From Haliclystus octoradiatus (Eukaryota > Cnidaria > Staurozoa > Stauromedusae > Haliclystidae), in NCBI GenBank assembly GCA_916610825.1, contig OU744453.1:12915826-12979825 (forward strand): a DNA stretch of 64,000 nucleotides. The letters are read 5' to 3'. Of this stretch, positions 46,440-58,722 are shown in pieces; within the stretch, counting starts at the first letter, position 1, and every line of letters begins with the position of its first letter. A program made the translations under genes and the position numbers. The notes under the pieces were generated by a model, which did no database searches, had not been told where the DNA came from, and saw nothing but the letters and a program-made list of their open reading frames with translations.

Positions 46440-47878
46440 AATACGTAGTATCTTTAGTTTGTACTTGGATTAAAGAGCTCAACATGTTAGCTGAGATTGC
46501 CAAGTTTCATCCTCAGGCAGCATACTGTGCATTTACTGCAGAAGCTTTACGCTTCGCACTATACCAGGAATAGTTAATTACTTAAAACCAGTGGAAAACA
46601 CTATTACAAATAAGCTTATACCAGCAATATGTGAGAATAGACAAGGTAGTGACGCAGAACGGGACTTGCTATCATTACCTGTCAAACTTGGGGGATTGGG
46701 TATCTTCAACATTTCAAGAATTTCTGATATTGATTTCGCAACATCAAAGAAATTTAGTAACAATTTATCACATAAAATAATAATACAAAATGATAAAAAC
46801 GAATCAAATAATGAAGTAGAGCATATTATATCAGAAGAAGAATGTTCTACTTCTAAATTAGCATATCATAACGATCTTCTTGAATCTCTGCGAATAGCCA
46901 TGACACCAGTTCAATTGAAGGCAAACGATATCGAAAGATCAGATGGAGCCTCGATATGGCTATCTTCGTTACCACTTAAATCTGAGAACCTCAACCTCAC
47001 AAAAAGAGAATTCTTTGATGCCATTGCTCTTCGTTATGGCTGGCAACTACAAAGACTCCCAGATGAATGTATCTGCCATGCAAATTTCAACGTAGATCAC
47101 GCACTATCATGCAAAGTTGGTGGTTTTTTGTTGTTGAGGCACAATGAGCTGGTTTACGTGACAGCTGACCTTCTTTCTACTGTTTGCAAAGATGTGAGGA
47201 AAGAGCCAGCTCTGCAAACAACTCCATCAAGTACGGACGAGTTACGTGCTGACATTTGTGCCAGGGCTTCTGGCAGAGGTTGCAAAGAGCATTCATAGAT
47301 GTTAGGATTTTCCCTCTTTTCGCTCCTAGCTATAGAAACCAGACCCTGAAATCATCAATGAAGTCAATGGAGTCCATCAAGAAAAGAAAATACAACGAAA
47401 GAATCCTTAACAAAGAACATGGGTCATTCACCCCTTTAATCTTTACAAGAAATGGTGGAATGAGTAGAGAAACACATCTATTCTACAGACGACTGAGTGA
47501 CATGATCTCTGAAAAACATGGTCTACCTTTTGGTGAAATTTCTGCCTGGGTTAAGCGCAAAATCTGCTTCAGCTTACTCCGCACTACTATCATCTGCATC
47601 AGACGTTCACGCTCCCGGAAACATCAATTCCAGACGGCGATCTTAGTGATCTACAGATTGTGATACGTGCAGCATCCAGTATTGTATAACTATTTATAAA
47701 TATTGCGCAAATTAATAATCTATTTCTCTAATGTACATATTACTTATTACAAATTATATCCAAGTTAAATTAGCTTCAATGACAATAGTTAACATTTTCA
47801 TCAATAGTTATACTACAACCTCTATATTCCATATTTAAAATTATATTCTTCATGTTAAAAAAAAAAAAAAAAAAAAAA
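46440..47878 (+). mobile_element. 5'-truncated retrotransposon tail with restriction-like endonuclease region and poly(A)
   Basis: Broken frames start with FHPQAAYCAFTAEA (46510). A 235-codon frame (46591-47298) reads ERDLLSLPVKLGGLGIFNI, then CICHANFNVDHALSC with VGGFLLLRHNEL (Cys/His motif) and ELRADICARASG. The next frame (47256-47663) has RAFIDVRIFPLFAPSYR, SFTPLIFTRNGGMSRETHLF and KRKICFSLLRTTI. RAD followed by DVR fits a PD-(D/E)XK restriction-like nuclease, as in R2/NeSL-type non-LTR elements. A run of 22 A (47857-47878) marks the 3' end. Confidence 0.65.
47857..47878 (+). repeat. Poly(A) tract, 22 nt
   Basis: An uninterrupted A22 closes the retrotransposon copy upstream, the expected mark of target-primed insertion. 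Confidence 0.8.
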
Positions 47879-47929
47879 TTATATGGACATTTCAACATTC
47901 AGATAGTTATTTAGTTATTGAAAATTTTA

Positions 47930-48370
47930 TCTAGAATTATCCAGCATCACACTCTCATGATAATATCAAGGTATCGCCATTCAATTGATAAACATGAACT
48001 TGTTGATTTTGAACGTGTTCGTGATCTAGGAAACATACTAACTCCTGATCTGAAGTCATCGAAGCACTGTCCAATGAAATCTGCTAGAGCAAGTGTAGAT
48101 TAGATCTAATATTTAACTGCTTTCTCTCTAAACTAACTGATATATATATATCTGATCCTTCAAGGTTTATATATACGTCCTCTTCTAGAATCAGCGTTTC
48201 TAATATGCAACGAACATTTACAAGAGGGAGTTTGCAAACTAGGAAGATTAAATTATCAGAGTTACTCTTATCGTCTATATGCGCATTCTCAAACTTGAGT
48301 TGTTAGAATTGAGACGAGTCAAAGCAGACTTGATAAGGCTATAAAATATCACATGCCTTAGTAGATCTAA
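47930..48370 (+). mobile_element. LINE reverse-transcriptase thumb remnant
   Basis: Frames read KHELVDFERVRDLGNILTPDLKSSKHC, then RPLLESAFLICNEHLQEG, and LELLELRRVKADLIRL. This matches the region after the YxDD site of jockey/CR1-like LINEs (xxRDLGVxxxxxLKxSxHC; LExRRxxxDLI). Stops separate the parts. Confidence 0.65.
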
Positions 48371-48594
48371 AGTTAGATAGCAATTGTCTTTACATTATGA
48401 CCATTCCAAATTCTAATGAAAAAACCATCCTATAACTATCAGTATTTACACGGATGAAAAAAATTTACACTTATCTATGTTGTATTGTATTTATTTTGCA
48501 TTGGCTTCCTTGAAGTTTCGTAGGTAATATTTGTTTTCGTGGCGTCACTTCGAGATCAGTTCCGATCTTTTGTTTAGTCGGTTTCTATTGTTGT

Positions 48595-48730
48595 AAAATA
48601 TATAATATATAAAAGAATAATATAACATAATAGAATATAAAATAATAATATAAAATAGTAAAATATAAAATACATAATATATAAAATAATAATATAACAT
48701 AATAGAATATAAAATAGAATATAAAATAGG
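48595..48730. repeat. AT-rich degenerate minisatellite
   Basis: Repeated ATATAAAATAATAATATAACATAATAGA-type units. The low-complexity stretch lets all three minus frames stay open. Confidence 0.7.
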
Positions 48731-48769
48731 CTGCATTGTATCGTCTTGTTGCTGTAAGTTGTGGCAATT

Positions 48770-49260
48770 GATAGTACTGAGCATTCTATTTTGTAATTTC
48801 TTTCTTTCAATGTGCAGATAAATTTTGACAATTCTTTGCGGTTTGGGTGATTTTCATTACCAAAAGTAAATATATGTTGCGAAATCCGGTCTTTCAAGGT
48901 GCCTTCTGTGTGCCCGATGTATATGCGGCCTATGGTATTGGTGTCTGACGTAACTTTTGCATTGTAAACGAGGTTGGTCGTGAGGCACTTGTTGTCAAGC
49001 GGGCACAGTTCTTTGTTCCTGCAGTTGCACAGTTTGAGCCAAATTACGCTTCTTTTTCTGTCTCTGTTGTTTGTCCTTGATCTGCCTTCACTTTACTGGA
49101 AATCAGTGTCATGTCCACCGGCCTTCAGGGCAATCTCGTATGGTTGTCTTTGCCTGTTCAAATACGTCTTTGCTGCAGGGTAGGTTTGATATTCTCTTTG
49201 AGATTTGTGTTGGTAATTGTTTGATGATGTTTTGTAGGGGGTTTGATTTTGATGTTTCAT
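48770..49260 (-). pseudogene. GIY-YIG endonuclease remnant of a retroelement
   Basis: The minus strand reads CNCRNKELCPLDNKCLT, LVYNAKVTSDTNTIGRIYIG, HTEGTLKDRISQHIFTF and RKELSKFICTLKERNYKIECSVLS. The cysteine motif precedes a GIY-YIG core (RIYIG..EGTLKDR). This matches the C-terminus of a second Penelope-like lineage, distinct from that at 31278. It fades into the minisatellite. Confidence 0.65.
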
Positions 49261-50013
49261 AGTGGTTTGACGAGGTTAAGTAGATGTTATGTTTTTACAA
49301 TAACAAACGAAAACCCCATACATTGTGTATTCCAGGATGTTGAGTACAATGTCAGAAGACTTTTTTATCCCGGTAATTTGTTGTTTGTAAAAATATCCTC
49401 AAAGTGTTAGCTAGAAGGTGTTAAAGTTACAACTTTGAAGGTATATAGCTCTTTCTGGAATACGGTATGTTATATACTATAAGAGAAGTAGCTAGCATGA
49501 TCGGGATAAACATTTAAATAGTTAATGAAAAAATAAAACGCTTCCGAATTTCGTTTAACCTGTAGCAATTAAGAAGCAGACAATTGCGTGGGGCTAGCAT
49601 TAGGTGAAGTTTTAATGTTTATATATTATTTGAACTGTTGTAAGCTCATGGCTATTCCTCTGTTGTATATATCTGGTAGATATTAATGCTGATGGCAATA
49701 TGGTATGGTCTGTATTTCGTGATGCTAATCCACAACAGCAGTCTTCCTACAACTTAAGCTATATTGAATTCATATTTTCAATTTTGTAGACAAACAAGAT
49801 TCCAATTCCTTGAGAGATTTAGAGGAATGATTTACCTGGACAATCAATCCATAGGCCAATTTTGACGCTTAGCGCATCAGATGTTACAATTCTCAATGGG
49901 GATGGGATTATTTCAGGAAGTCTTACTTTGTTAGAGTGTTATACACGTCATTGACACAATAGTACCCATTTAATAAGAGTGTTGCTTTAGCAGTTTTACA
50001 AGCTTTATCCCTA
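49261..50013. other. Non-coding interval
   Basis: AT-rich; no coding, RNA or repeat signal recognised. Confidence 0.4.
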
Positions 50014-50021
50014 AAGGTAAG

Positions 50022-51649
50022 CAGGGGCGGATCCAGCTGAAAATCTGACTGGTGCTGAAAGGGGACAATAAAGGGGCGAAGCCCCTTCGTCTAGAGGGTG
50101 CGGGGACATGCTCCCTAGGAAAAAATTTGGTATTCGAAAGCTATTGAAGGGCTGTGACACCACTTTCGTAACTCCATCAGCAATATTCCAACGTAATTAT
50201 AAAGCTTAGATGATCAAATCTTACACCATCAAATAAGTAAACACAATAAAAACACAGAAAAAATTAAAAATGTATTTTATTGAAAATAAAAACACCTTGT
50301 GCTTAATTAGATATGCATGCACTCAGACAGGCCATACAGTATACGTTATGAATAAAACGTTTCAAATGCGAAATAATTAACAACTACTTAAATTCAAATA
50401 AACTATTTAGACATAATCAGTAGCAATAATTCTAACAGAAAAAGTTATATGAATCTTCTGATGTTTAAAATTGTAATTATTACATCCAGTTGTAAAAGGT
50501 TTTGAATGCATGTACAAAAATGAATTATAGGGGCAATCCATCAACATCTTTTCGTTCTACAAAAAAGGAATGGAAAACAGATGTATTTTCCCTGTCACTA
50601 GACATCAGCAAGACAGCAAGCCTACCCTGGGCTGGGAACTTAATGAACAGAATGATACAATAACTTATTAGGCCTGTAGAAGTAGGCCTATTTATCAGGC
50701 CTTAAAGGCCTTTGTTGGAAACGAGAAGAGGATCCACAACCAAAATATGAACGCAAAATATGTAAATACAGATCTCAAACATACGGTATGCGGCTACAAT
50801 AAAATATTGAAACCAGTGAATTTAAAGCCAAATTAAAAACTACTAACTTATCTAGTAACCTCATGTAATAATGCATGCAATAGCGCTTCCAATTTTTGAT
50901 AGGGGAATGAGTTCTTCTTGCAATTCTGCGAATTTTATTTACATTTCTCAAGCTTCTTGTTTCCTTGTGCTGATTTTTTACATTGAAAGGTTGATAATAA
51001 GTCTTGAATCAGCTAGCATTTGTCGACTGGAACTGTCTTCTTTAAACTGCATTTTAAATTGTCAATATAGAGCAGATTCTGTAATAGCGCAGCAAGATAA
51101 TGTAATTAATGTTAAGCTTTCATAGACGCCATGCTTGCAAAAGTGGAAGGCATAACAACTTGACTTGATAAGTTAACACGAAGTTGAGAACAACATAGTC
51201 GGACTTTGTATTGTACTTGATTACTTGACGTCATTCTAATTCTAGCACTAAAAAAAGCAATGGAGGTGCTCACTGGTGCTCACTGGTGCTCAATTTCCTG
51301 AGATTCAAAATTTAGAGAATATGATTGGTTGAAACGATTGGGCGAAGCGAGAATGGAATGTTTATTGTTCTGACTGGTGCTCAAAGACGACATACGATTG
51401 GCTTTTAGATTTCCAGGGGTGCTCAGCCTTTGTTGCTGATTGGAAGATTGCTTTGAATCATTGATCCAATGAAATCATTCACTGAGAGAGTTCGGGACTG
51501 CTATCAGCAGCAAAATATGCCAAACGCAAAAATAACTGAAATCCTTCCGTTTCTATGGCAATATCAAATTACGTCATTGCGGCAACATCACAGCTTTGAA
51601 AATCTGACTGGTGCTCAAGCACCTTTTGCCCCCCTTGGATCCGCGCCTG
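50022..51649. mobile_element. Non-autonomous hAT transposon, 1.6 kb, with perfect 8-bp target duplication
   Basis: It starts CAGGGGCGGATCCAGC and ends TTGGATCCGCGCCTG. AAGGTAAG flanks both sides (50014-50021, 51650-51657). Subterminal ACTGGTGCTCA motifs recur near 50050, 51270, 51282, 51370 and 51605, typical hAT transposase-binding repeats. No transposase is readable. Confidence 0.85.
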
Positions 51650-51960
51650 AAGGTAAGGTTCACCCTGAAATCGTCCTGAGAAACACGATTGGCAGAATTC
51701 CGAAATTTACATCTGTTTAACGGTCGCAAAATTCTTTGAAATGAATTGTAAATGTTTAATAAAAATTATTTACACCTGCGGGTATACATCATAAACTTTG
51801 ATATTAATATTTGTTTTCAAACTGTTTTATTCATCAATTCTCTCTCTAGACTATATAGGCTACCATAATTTATGAGAAAATCTCTGCATTTTGTATTTTT
51901 CTCTTATTGCTTGATCTTCAACTGGTGCTACAAACCTACAGTACTCTCAATGCACTTTCA

Positions 51961-52026
51961 ACAGTATAAGCAATTCTAATGGACAGTATAAGCAATTGTA
52001 ATGGACAGTATAAGCAATTCTAATGG
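51961..52026. repeat. 22-bp tandem repeat, three copies
   Basis: ACAGTATAAGCAATT(C/G)TAATGG is repeated three times with one or two changes. Confidence 0.9.
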
Positions 52027-52099
52027 CCAGATTACTTGCTTATAATTATTAATATTTATTTGCTTTCAATCTTGACTGATAACATGCAGGAATAACGGT

Positions 52100-52480
52100 A
52101 AATATCTAAGCGAGAATAAAATATCTAAGAAAGAAAAGTTGAGTTGAGAATATTTATCTGAAAACAGGAAAGTTGTTCTTAAAATATGAACATCTGAGAA
52201 AGAATGTATTTCAGCTTACAAGAAAATCAATCTGAAATTCAGAATATTTTTCTTGAAAAAAGAATAAAAATGTTGATACATTGGTAAAAAACATTTTTCA
52301 AAGGAAGAAAATGGTTTCTTGAAATGAGAATAGTTAATATAAATACATAAAAGATTTTTTGATAAGATTTTTTGTAAGAAAATTTTCCTTACCAAATTGA
52401 GTAGATAATTTTTCTTAAATTCAGAAATATTTTCTTATTCAAGAAAACCTTTTCCTTAAATTGATATTTTGGGTTTTGTA
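52100..52480. repeat. AAGAAA-rich degenerate low-complexity block
   Basis: Many short (A/T)TTTTCTTA / AAGAAAA motifs in both directions and no open frame. Probably an old satellite or intronic-type sequence. Confidence 0.4.
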
Positions 52481-52539
52481 ATGCCTTTTTAAAACGTTCA
52501 ATCCTGACCAAGAAATTTATACACTGCAGACTCTACCCA

Positions 52540-55500
52540 CCTACCCACCCTTGGTGTTTCACCACTCACAATCACACTTGGTACTCACAGCTACCAAGGA
52601 ATAATTCATGTTGTTGATCATGAGAATGCCCCCCTCCTCAGCGAGCAAAGCTGCATCCAGCTAGGACTATTACCCTAAGACTGGCCCCTCCAATCCACCT
52701 CAGCAGTTAATGCACAAATCTCCCTCTTAGATCTGACCCACTCCAACGCCACAAGGGTCCCCTCAACGCTGCCCAACACTTCGGATGATACTACAAATTC
52801 AGCAACCCTGATTTCCGAATTGAGAATTTCGTTCAAGATGATTGTCCCTTTAGAACAATGGATTTTCCCCGATGCATATATTCCTCCCCAAATTATGCTT
52901 TACCTATTCGTAGGTACAAGGCAAACTCAATCCCCTGTCAATGGCAAGAAAAACTAGAAAATCAACTTCAATCCATGATTAAAAAGACGTCATCAAGAAG
53001 GTGCCATTTGGAGAATCTCCGGAGTGGATACACTCCATGGTGGTTGTGCCAAAGAAGGACAGCAGTGAGTCCCTTCTTACTGTCGATTTGACATCATTGA
53101 AAAAATTTGTTAACGTGAACGTGTACCAAGAAAACCTATTGCCAAAATACCTAAGAGTATGAATTTTACCAAATTAGGCGCTCGGCATGGGTACTGCCAG
53201 GTTGAGCTAGCTGAAGACTCGTGCCCACTTACGACATTCATCACTCCATGAGGATATTATCGATTCGAAAGATATGTCACGGGATTTATAAGCGCAGGAG
53301 ATGAACATAATATGAGAGGAGATGAAGCACTTGCTGACCTTCAAAACGTACAGAAAATTGTGGGATACATAATCATCTACGACAATAATCTTGAGGACCA
53401 CATTCAAAGAGTCAAAGAAGTCATCAATCGCTGTAGCAAATAATCGCATCACTCTCAACAAAAAGAAATTTATTTTTTCACAGCCATCGGCCGATTGGTG
53501 TGGATACACCATCAGCAAAGAAGGCTACACAGTAAACCCTAAATTAGCCCTGTTAAGGTTCCCTGTGCCAAAAACTAGATCTGATGTGAGATCATTCTGT
53601 GGACTTGTCCAACACTTCGAGTCCTTTTCAGAGGATATTTCTCCCCTTTCCTTACCATTGAGAGCACTTTTATCCCCATCATCCGCCTTCATACGGGAAA
53701 CATGTCACCAAGAAGCATTCTATCGTCTCCTTCTTTCCCTCTTCATTACCAGAGTTCTCACTCCATTTGAGCCTAGCGCCCGCATTTGCCTAGAAGCTTA
53801 CGCTTCCCAGTCTCAAGTCTTGATTACGCCCTCTGGAATGAACAAGACGACCACATATGAAAGTTACTCCAATGCGGATCCAAATTTGTACATGATACTG
53901 AGTCCTACTACTGAGTGACAGAGATAGAATTCGCTGCTGTCATCTGGGCTGTTCGAAAATGCAAATTATTTTTACAAGGATCAAAATTTGATCTGATCGT
54001 GGACCACAAGCCCTTGGTTTCCATTATCAGCCACAAGATGCTGTGTGATTTGGAATTATCCCGCTTAATTCGCTTGAAGGGAAAGCTTTCTAACTCTCGT
54101 GTAAACGCTCTTTGGAGGAAAGGCATTGTAGACCCCGTTGTCGACTGCTTTTCAAGATACCTTGTCAACAAGCCTTGCATTCAATACATATAAGAAGATG
54201 AAGACATAGATCAGTTTAATCAAATTCACCACGTCAATAGCATTCACAATGTCATTTCATCAATTTTGGAGGACTCCTGCTATAATAAAAACACAAAGAA
54301 AATGAAAAGGATGTGATATAAGGCAAGCTACTACCTTTAGTGAAACCTGGCTTTGCCATCTTTCAAATGCCAATTGGACGTTGACCTTCATACTTATAGG
54401 GCGCTTCGATCTGACCTGATCTTCTTCAATGGTTGCTTGATTCTATATAAAGATCTAATTGTCATCCCAACATCGTTACGTCGCACAATACTACAAGAGC
54501 TCCATGAATCACATCTTGGTTTGACCCGACCCATGTCTCACGTCAGACAGTGCATCTACTAGCCCAACATCACAACGATATAAGGACAATGCTCAAAAGC
54601 TTCAAAGCATGTGCTGAATGCCTTCCTAGTCTTCAGTCAATTCCCTCTTAGCAGATATTCCATCAACAAGACCTGTAAAGGCTATTGCAGCTGACCTATT
54701 TTTTCGATATGGTAGCAAATATCTAGTCATAACTGACAAATTTTCTGGCTGGCAAATATGGGAAGCTGCGGCAAAGGTGCTGACACTGATGTTGTATTCA
54801 ATGTATTTCTGGGATGGCTATCAACAATTTTCCGTCTTACAATCTACGGTTGGCCTCGATTCAGTAGCCTTAAGTTTTCAAAATTCGGTACTGAATGGGC
54901 TATCCATCACGATCCGTCATCTCCATACCATCATGTTGCAAATGGATATGTTTAGGCCGATGTCAAGACCATGAATGAAATTATTGCCAAAATCACCTCA
55001 AATGGAAATATGCGCAAATTCAAGTTTCCACAAATCAATCATTCAGTATCCAAACTATCATGGACTAAGTCCTGCACAACGTCTGCTTGGAAAACATTTG
55101 CGATTCAGAATTTCAATATACACGTCCATGTTTTCAAAAGACATTAAAGACTGGCTTGGCCTTGCTGATTGCTGCTGACAAAAAGCATTCACGTTACTGG
55201 CAAAGGCAAAAAGGTACTACGACCAACAGACTAAGTCATTAGACATTCTCACAACTGGAGATTTTGTTCGGATTCAGAATGCAAAAACACGAAGATGTGA
55301 CAGAGTTGCTGAAATGTCTCAAGACCCCAGAGGAAGTAGCTATAGGGTAAATTCAGAAACAGGAAGGATCTATTGCAGCAACCGTCGATATCTTCGCCGT
55401 TACGGTGTCCCACAACATTCCTTCACTCAAGATCCGGCTCCAGATGTCAATCATGTTGCTCTGAACCTCCGTCGCAGTGGTCGTATATCTAAACCTCCAA

Positions 55501-55604
55501 CAAGACTAACTAACATAGGGACATGTAGTATATCTAATAATAGCTATGTTTACCTTATACCGAAGAAGAGAGGACAGCGGTTTGGTTTACTTCATTCGAG
55601 GTAA
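52540..55604 (+). pseudogene. Gypsy pol remnant: RT, RNase H, zinc finger, integrase
   Basis: In order: HENAPLLSEQSCIQLGLL (after the protease, about 52610); RT start with VPFGESPEWIHSMVVVPKKD (53000-53060); GDEHNMRGDEALADL and IIIYDNNLEDHIQRV (about 53300-53415, RT active-site area); 53391-53918 with LNKKKFIFS, CGYTISKEGYTV and RSDVRSFCGLVQHFE; RNase H (53915-54193) with ELAAVIWAVRKCKLFL-like text and VDHKPLVSII; H2C2 finger (54353-54562, ELHESHLGL); integrase with RYGSKYLVITDKFSGWQ, FSSLKFSKF, SSPYHHVANG and VKTMNEIIAKI; and C-terminal KAKRYYDQQTKSL and RRYLRRYGV (to 55604). Integrase loses its second Asp, and its Glu codon is TAG. LTRs were not found. Confidence 0.82.
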
Positions 55605-56593
55605 AGGCCTGATTGAAAAATTTAGAAGAAAACCAGATCCTAAAACAATGATTTAGACAGAATTTGGAGTCGCAACCAAAGTTGTATTCATCGAGTGAAA
55701 CCCGACTCTACTCAAGTAGCTATGCTTTTTACCGTTAAGTTTCTAAATTAGCTGTAAAAAATATAGATGTATTCTAATGAAAATGACAAACACAACATAA
55801 CTAAAATGTTAGTTTGTGATATAACCGAGTACTTGTGATGAAAAAATGTTTCATGCAGACCTATCGAGTTTGACTGCATAAATTAATTAAATCATGTTTT
55901 CTGTTTGCATTCAGACTCTGTAACAATGTTGGAGACAGCATCTTTATCGGTAGACATGTTGCGCTCAAAATTTAACATAGAAACAGTTATTTAAATTATG
56001 GAAAATAAGTTTGCCAAGAAATTATTACATTACAATCCTCATCTGATATCCTCTAGCTACATATAATTACCGGTACATCATTTTTGTTCTATCTACCTTC
56101 TCATATCTACATACGAATGCCTCAACAAAAACATGTCGAATCATCACTGGAAATAAACCATATCTACCCGAATATCATGGAAATTATTTTTGTCATTGAA
56201 AAGTGATGATATAATTATGTTATTATTTGATCATTACATTTTCAGTAATATTGAACAGTTATCAGTAATTAATTTTGGTAACCGCAATATAATACTTTCT
56301 ATATGGTTGCTTGCTACTTACTGCATACTTTCTTTGTAGAGGAACAGTAGTTTCCAATGCTTTTGGATGTTTGCTTTTATTTCTGCAATTATAAGTTCTA
56401 TCTAAACCACACAATGAGACCTATTCAAAAAAACATTAATAATACATAATATTACACAATAAACCACAATAAAAACAATAATAATAGTAATCAGAATGTA
56501 ACACATCATAGATAACCACAAAAGAAGGTGTGGTTTTATATCAACGAATTTCTGTAGTACCTAAAAGTAGCATGAAGTAGAGATTAGAATAGT
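55605..56593. other. Non-coding stretch after Gypsy pol
   Basis: No gene or clear repeat. It may contain the eroded 3' part of the Gypsy element. Confidence 0.4.
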
Positions 56594-56598
56594 GCAAT

Positions 56599-56921
56599 TG
56601 TAAGTGTTAATATTTGATAGGTTGTTTTGTGAATGTAGATTGTATATGTGATGCGATATAGTACATGCTGGTTATTGTTATGTTATGAATGTTAGAGGAT
56701 GTGGCACTGCTTTTATATTGTATTCAACTTTGTATTAATAACATAATAACGTAACGTATAAAGGAATTGTAAATGTAGCTTAAATGTAAGAGTTATACGT
56801 TGACGAGATAGTACCTTTGAGACACCTGCCATACGAGACAGGGAGAATAAAATTCTACTGCTAGAAGTAGCGCTTCGTTTATCTGTCTCTCTCACTGTCT
56901 CACACGACCCAAGGTCTTACA
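56599..56921. mobile_element. Solo LTR with 5-bp target duplication
   Basis: The 323-bp unit starts TGTAAG and ends CTTACA (inverted), with GCAAT at 56594-56598 and 56922-56926. An AATAAA lies near 56846 in a GAGACAGGGAGAATAAAATTC context, about 75 bp from the end. No internal retroviral sequence is left, so it arose by recombination between two LTRs. Confidence 0.8.
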
Positions 56922-57406
56922 GCAATCATGCAATCACACAGTAAATTCTTAGCATGTTAGAAAATTGCTACCTTGCAAGGGCAGGTTGAAGATAATTCAA
57001 CTTCTAGCTCTGCTTCTGAATATCAAAAAATCCGTTTTTAGATTCAAAAGTACACGCATATATAGACAAATTTTATAGCTGTGATATTAGTATTGTGTAT
57101 CTTATTTAAGGATATAATAGCGTTATATAATAAGTTACTGTATCAAAGCGTTGTTTTCTCTGCCTGGCAGAGAAATACAATATAACTTGCTCCAATAGAA
57201 ATCTCAATTAACAAAAGGTCAGAACCAATTTCCAAATGCCTCCATAAAAACAAATTCTATCTTTCAAATTTGAAAGCATCCAAAACGTGATGTTATAATA
57301 AATAAAAATAACCACTGCAATTAAATAAGTTAAACCAGATTTATGTGTGTATGTTTCTACTGTAATTGTATTTTGTCTGATGATCGTTTAACAACATGAA
57401 ATTTAA

Positions 57407-57619
57407 AGGCCCTGCGACCACTTTAACAATTTGACCAGCGACCACTGCGAGCACAAGTTGAATTGGGACTTAGCGTAATTCAACCGTCTCGCTTTGAAAC
57501 TATTGTTATGCGCAGGCCTAATTTGTAATAAAATTCCTGTCAACAATGATCATTGTGTTATAACAATAAGCATGCACGTGATCCTAAGTGCGTAGCGCCT
57601 GCCGGTCATTGTTGTTCCT
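57407..57619. mobile_element. TTAA-flanked MITE, copy 2 (reversed)
   Basis: TTAA flanks at 57403-57406 and 57620-57623. The body is the reverse complement of 8317-8516 (shared CGCTTTGAAAT and TGCACGTGATCCTAAGTG). The right end inverted reads AGGAACAACAATGACCGGC. The left end carries a short extra segment. Confidence 0.75.
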
Positions 57620-57626
57620 TTAATAT

Positions 57627-57742
57627 AAGTAACAGCAAAAGTGGTGTGTCTTTCTTGACTCTATTATTATTATTATTTACGGCTTTGCTATTTACAAGCA
57701 TTGCGCACTGTTCACCTGTCAATATTTCCAAATTTTATTAAA
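57627..57742. repeat. Copy of the dispersed repeat at 15905-16020
   Basis: Both contain GTGT.TCTTTCTTGACTCTATT, TTTACAAGCATTG.GCACT and CCAATATTT. Only the right half of the foldback MITE is present here. Confidence 0.6.
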
Positions 57743-58722
57743 TTTAAAGCATATGATATACATTTATAAATAAATAATAAAGCTATTTATATAATAAAAT
57801 AAAACAAAACACAATATATAGTAAAATTACAGCCAATAGTTTTATTTTAATTGAATTATTCACATCACTTCAAACCGCAACAATAACAATGACGCGCAAA
57901 AGGAATTTTAACTTTCATGAAAGGTGACACGAATTCAAACAGATACATTACTTTATTTGACTTGACAAATATTTATTGCTACATTTGTTCCGTTAAAGCG
58001 GTTTGCGTTAAAGCGCTGTGGTGAAACGAGCACAGGTAAGGCTATCTCACATTTCGTTTTGTTGGTGCTCTGTTAGCCTCCTTGGATAAGAGAGTATGCT
58101 ACTTATAGTTCCTCTGCAAACGCCGTATATATGCAAGTGGGCAAACTTTGCAACATTCTTTGCCCTACCGACACTTTTTGAATTGATTTATCAATTTCAA
58201 CAAAATCAAGCTTAGAAAATCGTTAGCTACTTTGTTAATTGGCCATAGTTGCAATGAAGAATTTCGTTACTACGACCGAGAGGTGAATAAAAACTAATTT
58301 TCTGCTCTCGGAGGAAAATTATCGATATAATTAGCTTCATGTGACATGCAACCAGCCAATCACAAACATGGCTAAAAACAATGAATATACTAACACGGGC
58401 TATGGTGAAAATGCAGACAAAGAGCAGTGTTTTTAATTAAAAAGGAATAATTTAATTTCAATTTAACCAGGTAAATTGTCAAGTCATCAATATCTATCAC
58501 ATCTGCATTCTGCACCTGCTTTCGAAAATCTAAACAAAAATTAACATTAGAAAATTTGTCATCAGATTTAAAGCATTGTTAACTGTGTAGAGATACAGAT
58601 GTGTGCACTATTGCATTATAATGACACATCTCAATTCAAGACGATATTGTTAAGGCTTATGAATAATTGTAGATATCAATCAGTTAGAAAAAACAGTACA
58701 ATATTCTTTATGGTTTGCTACT
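57743..58722. other. 5' region of the GPCR gene
   Basis: Non-coding, AT-rich. I cannot assign a promoter. A GCGTTAAAGC/GGTTTGCG stretch near 58000 recalls the TTAAAGCGG end of the TTAA MITEs and may be a fragment. Confidence 0.35.

Noticed and set aside
48545-48784. Overlapping frames rich in Tyr, Ile, Leu and Phe
   Set aside because: They are translations of the AT minisatellite.
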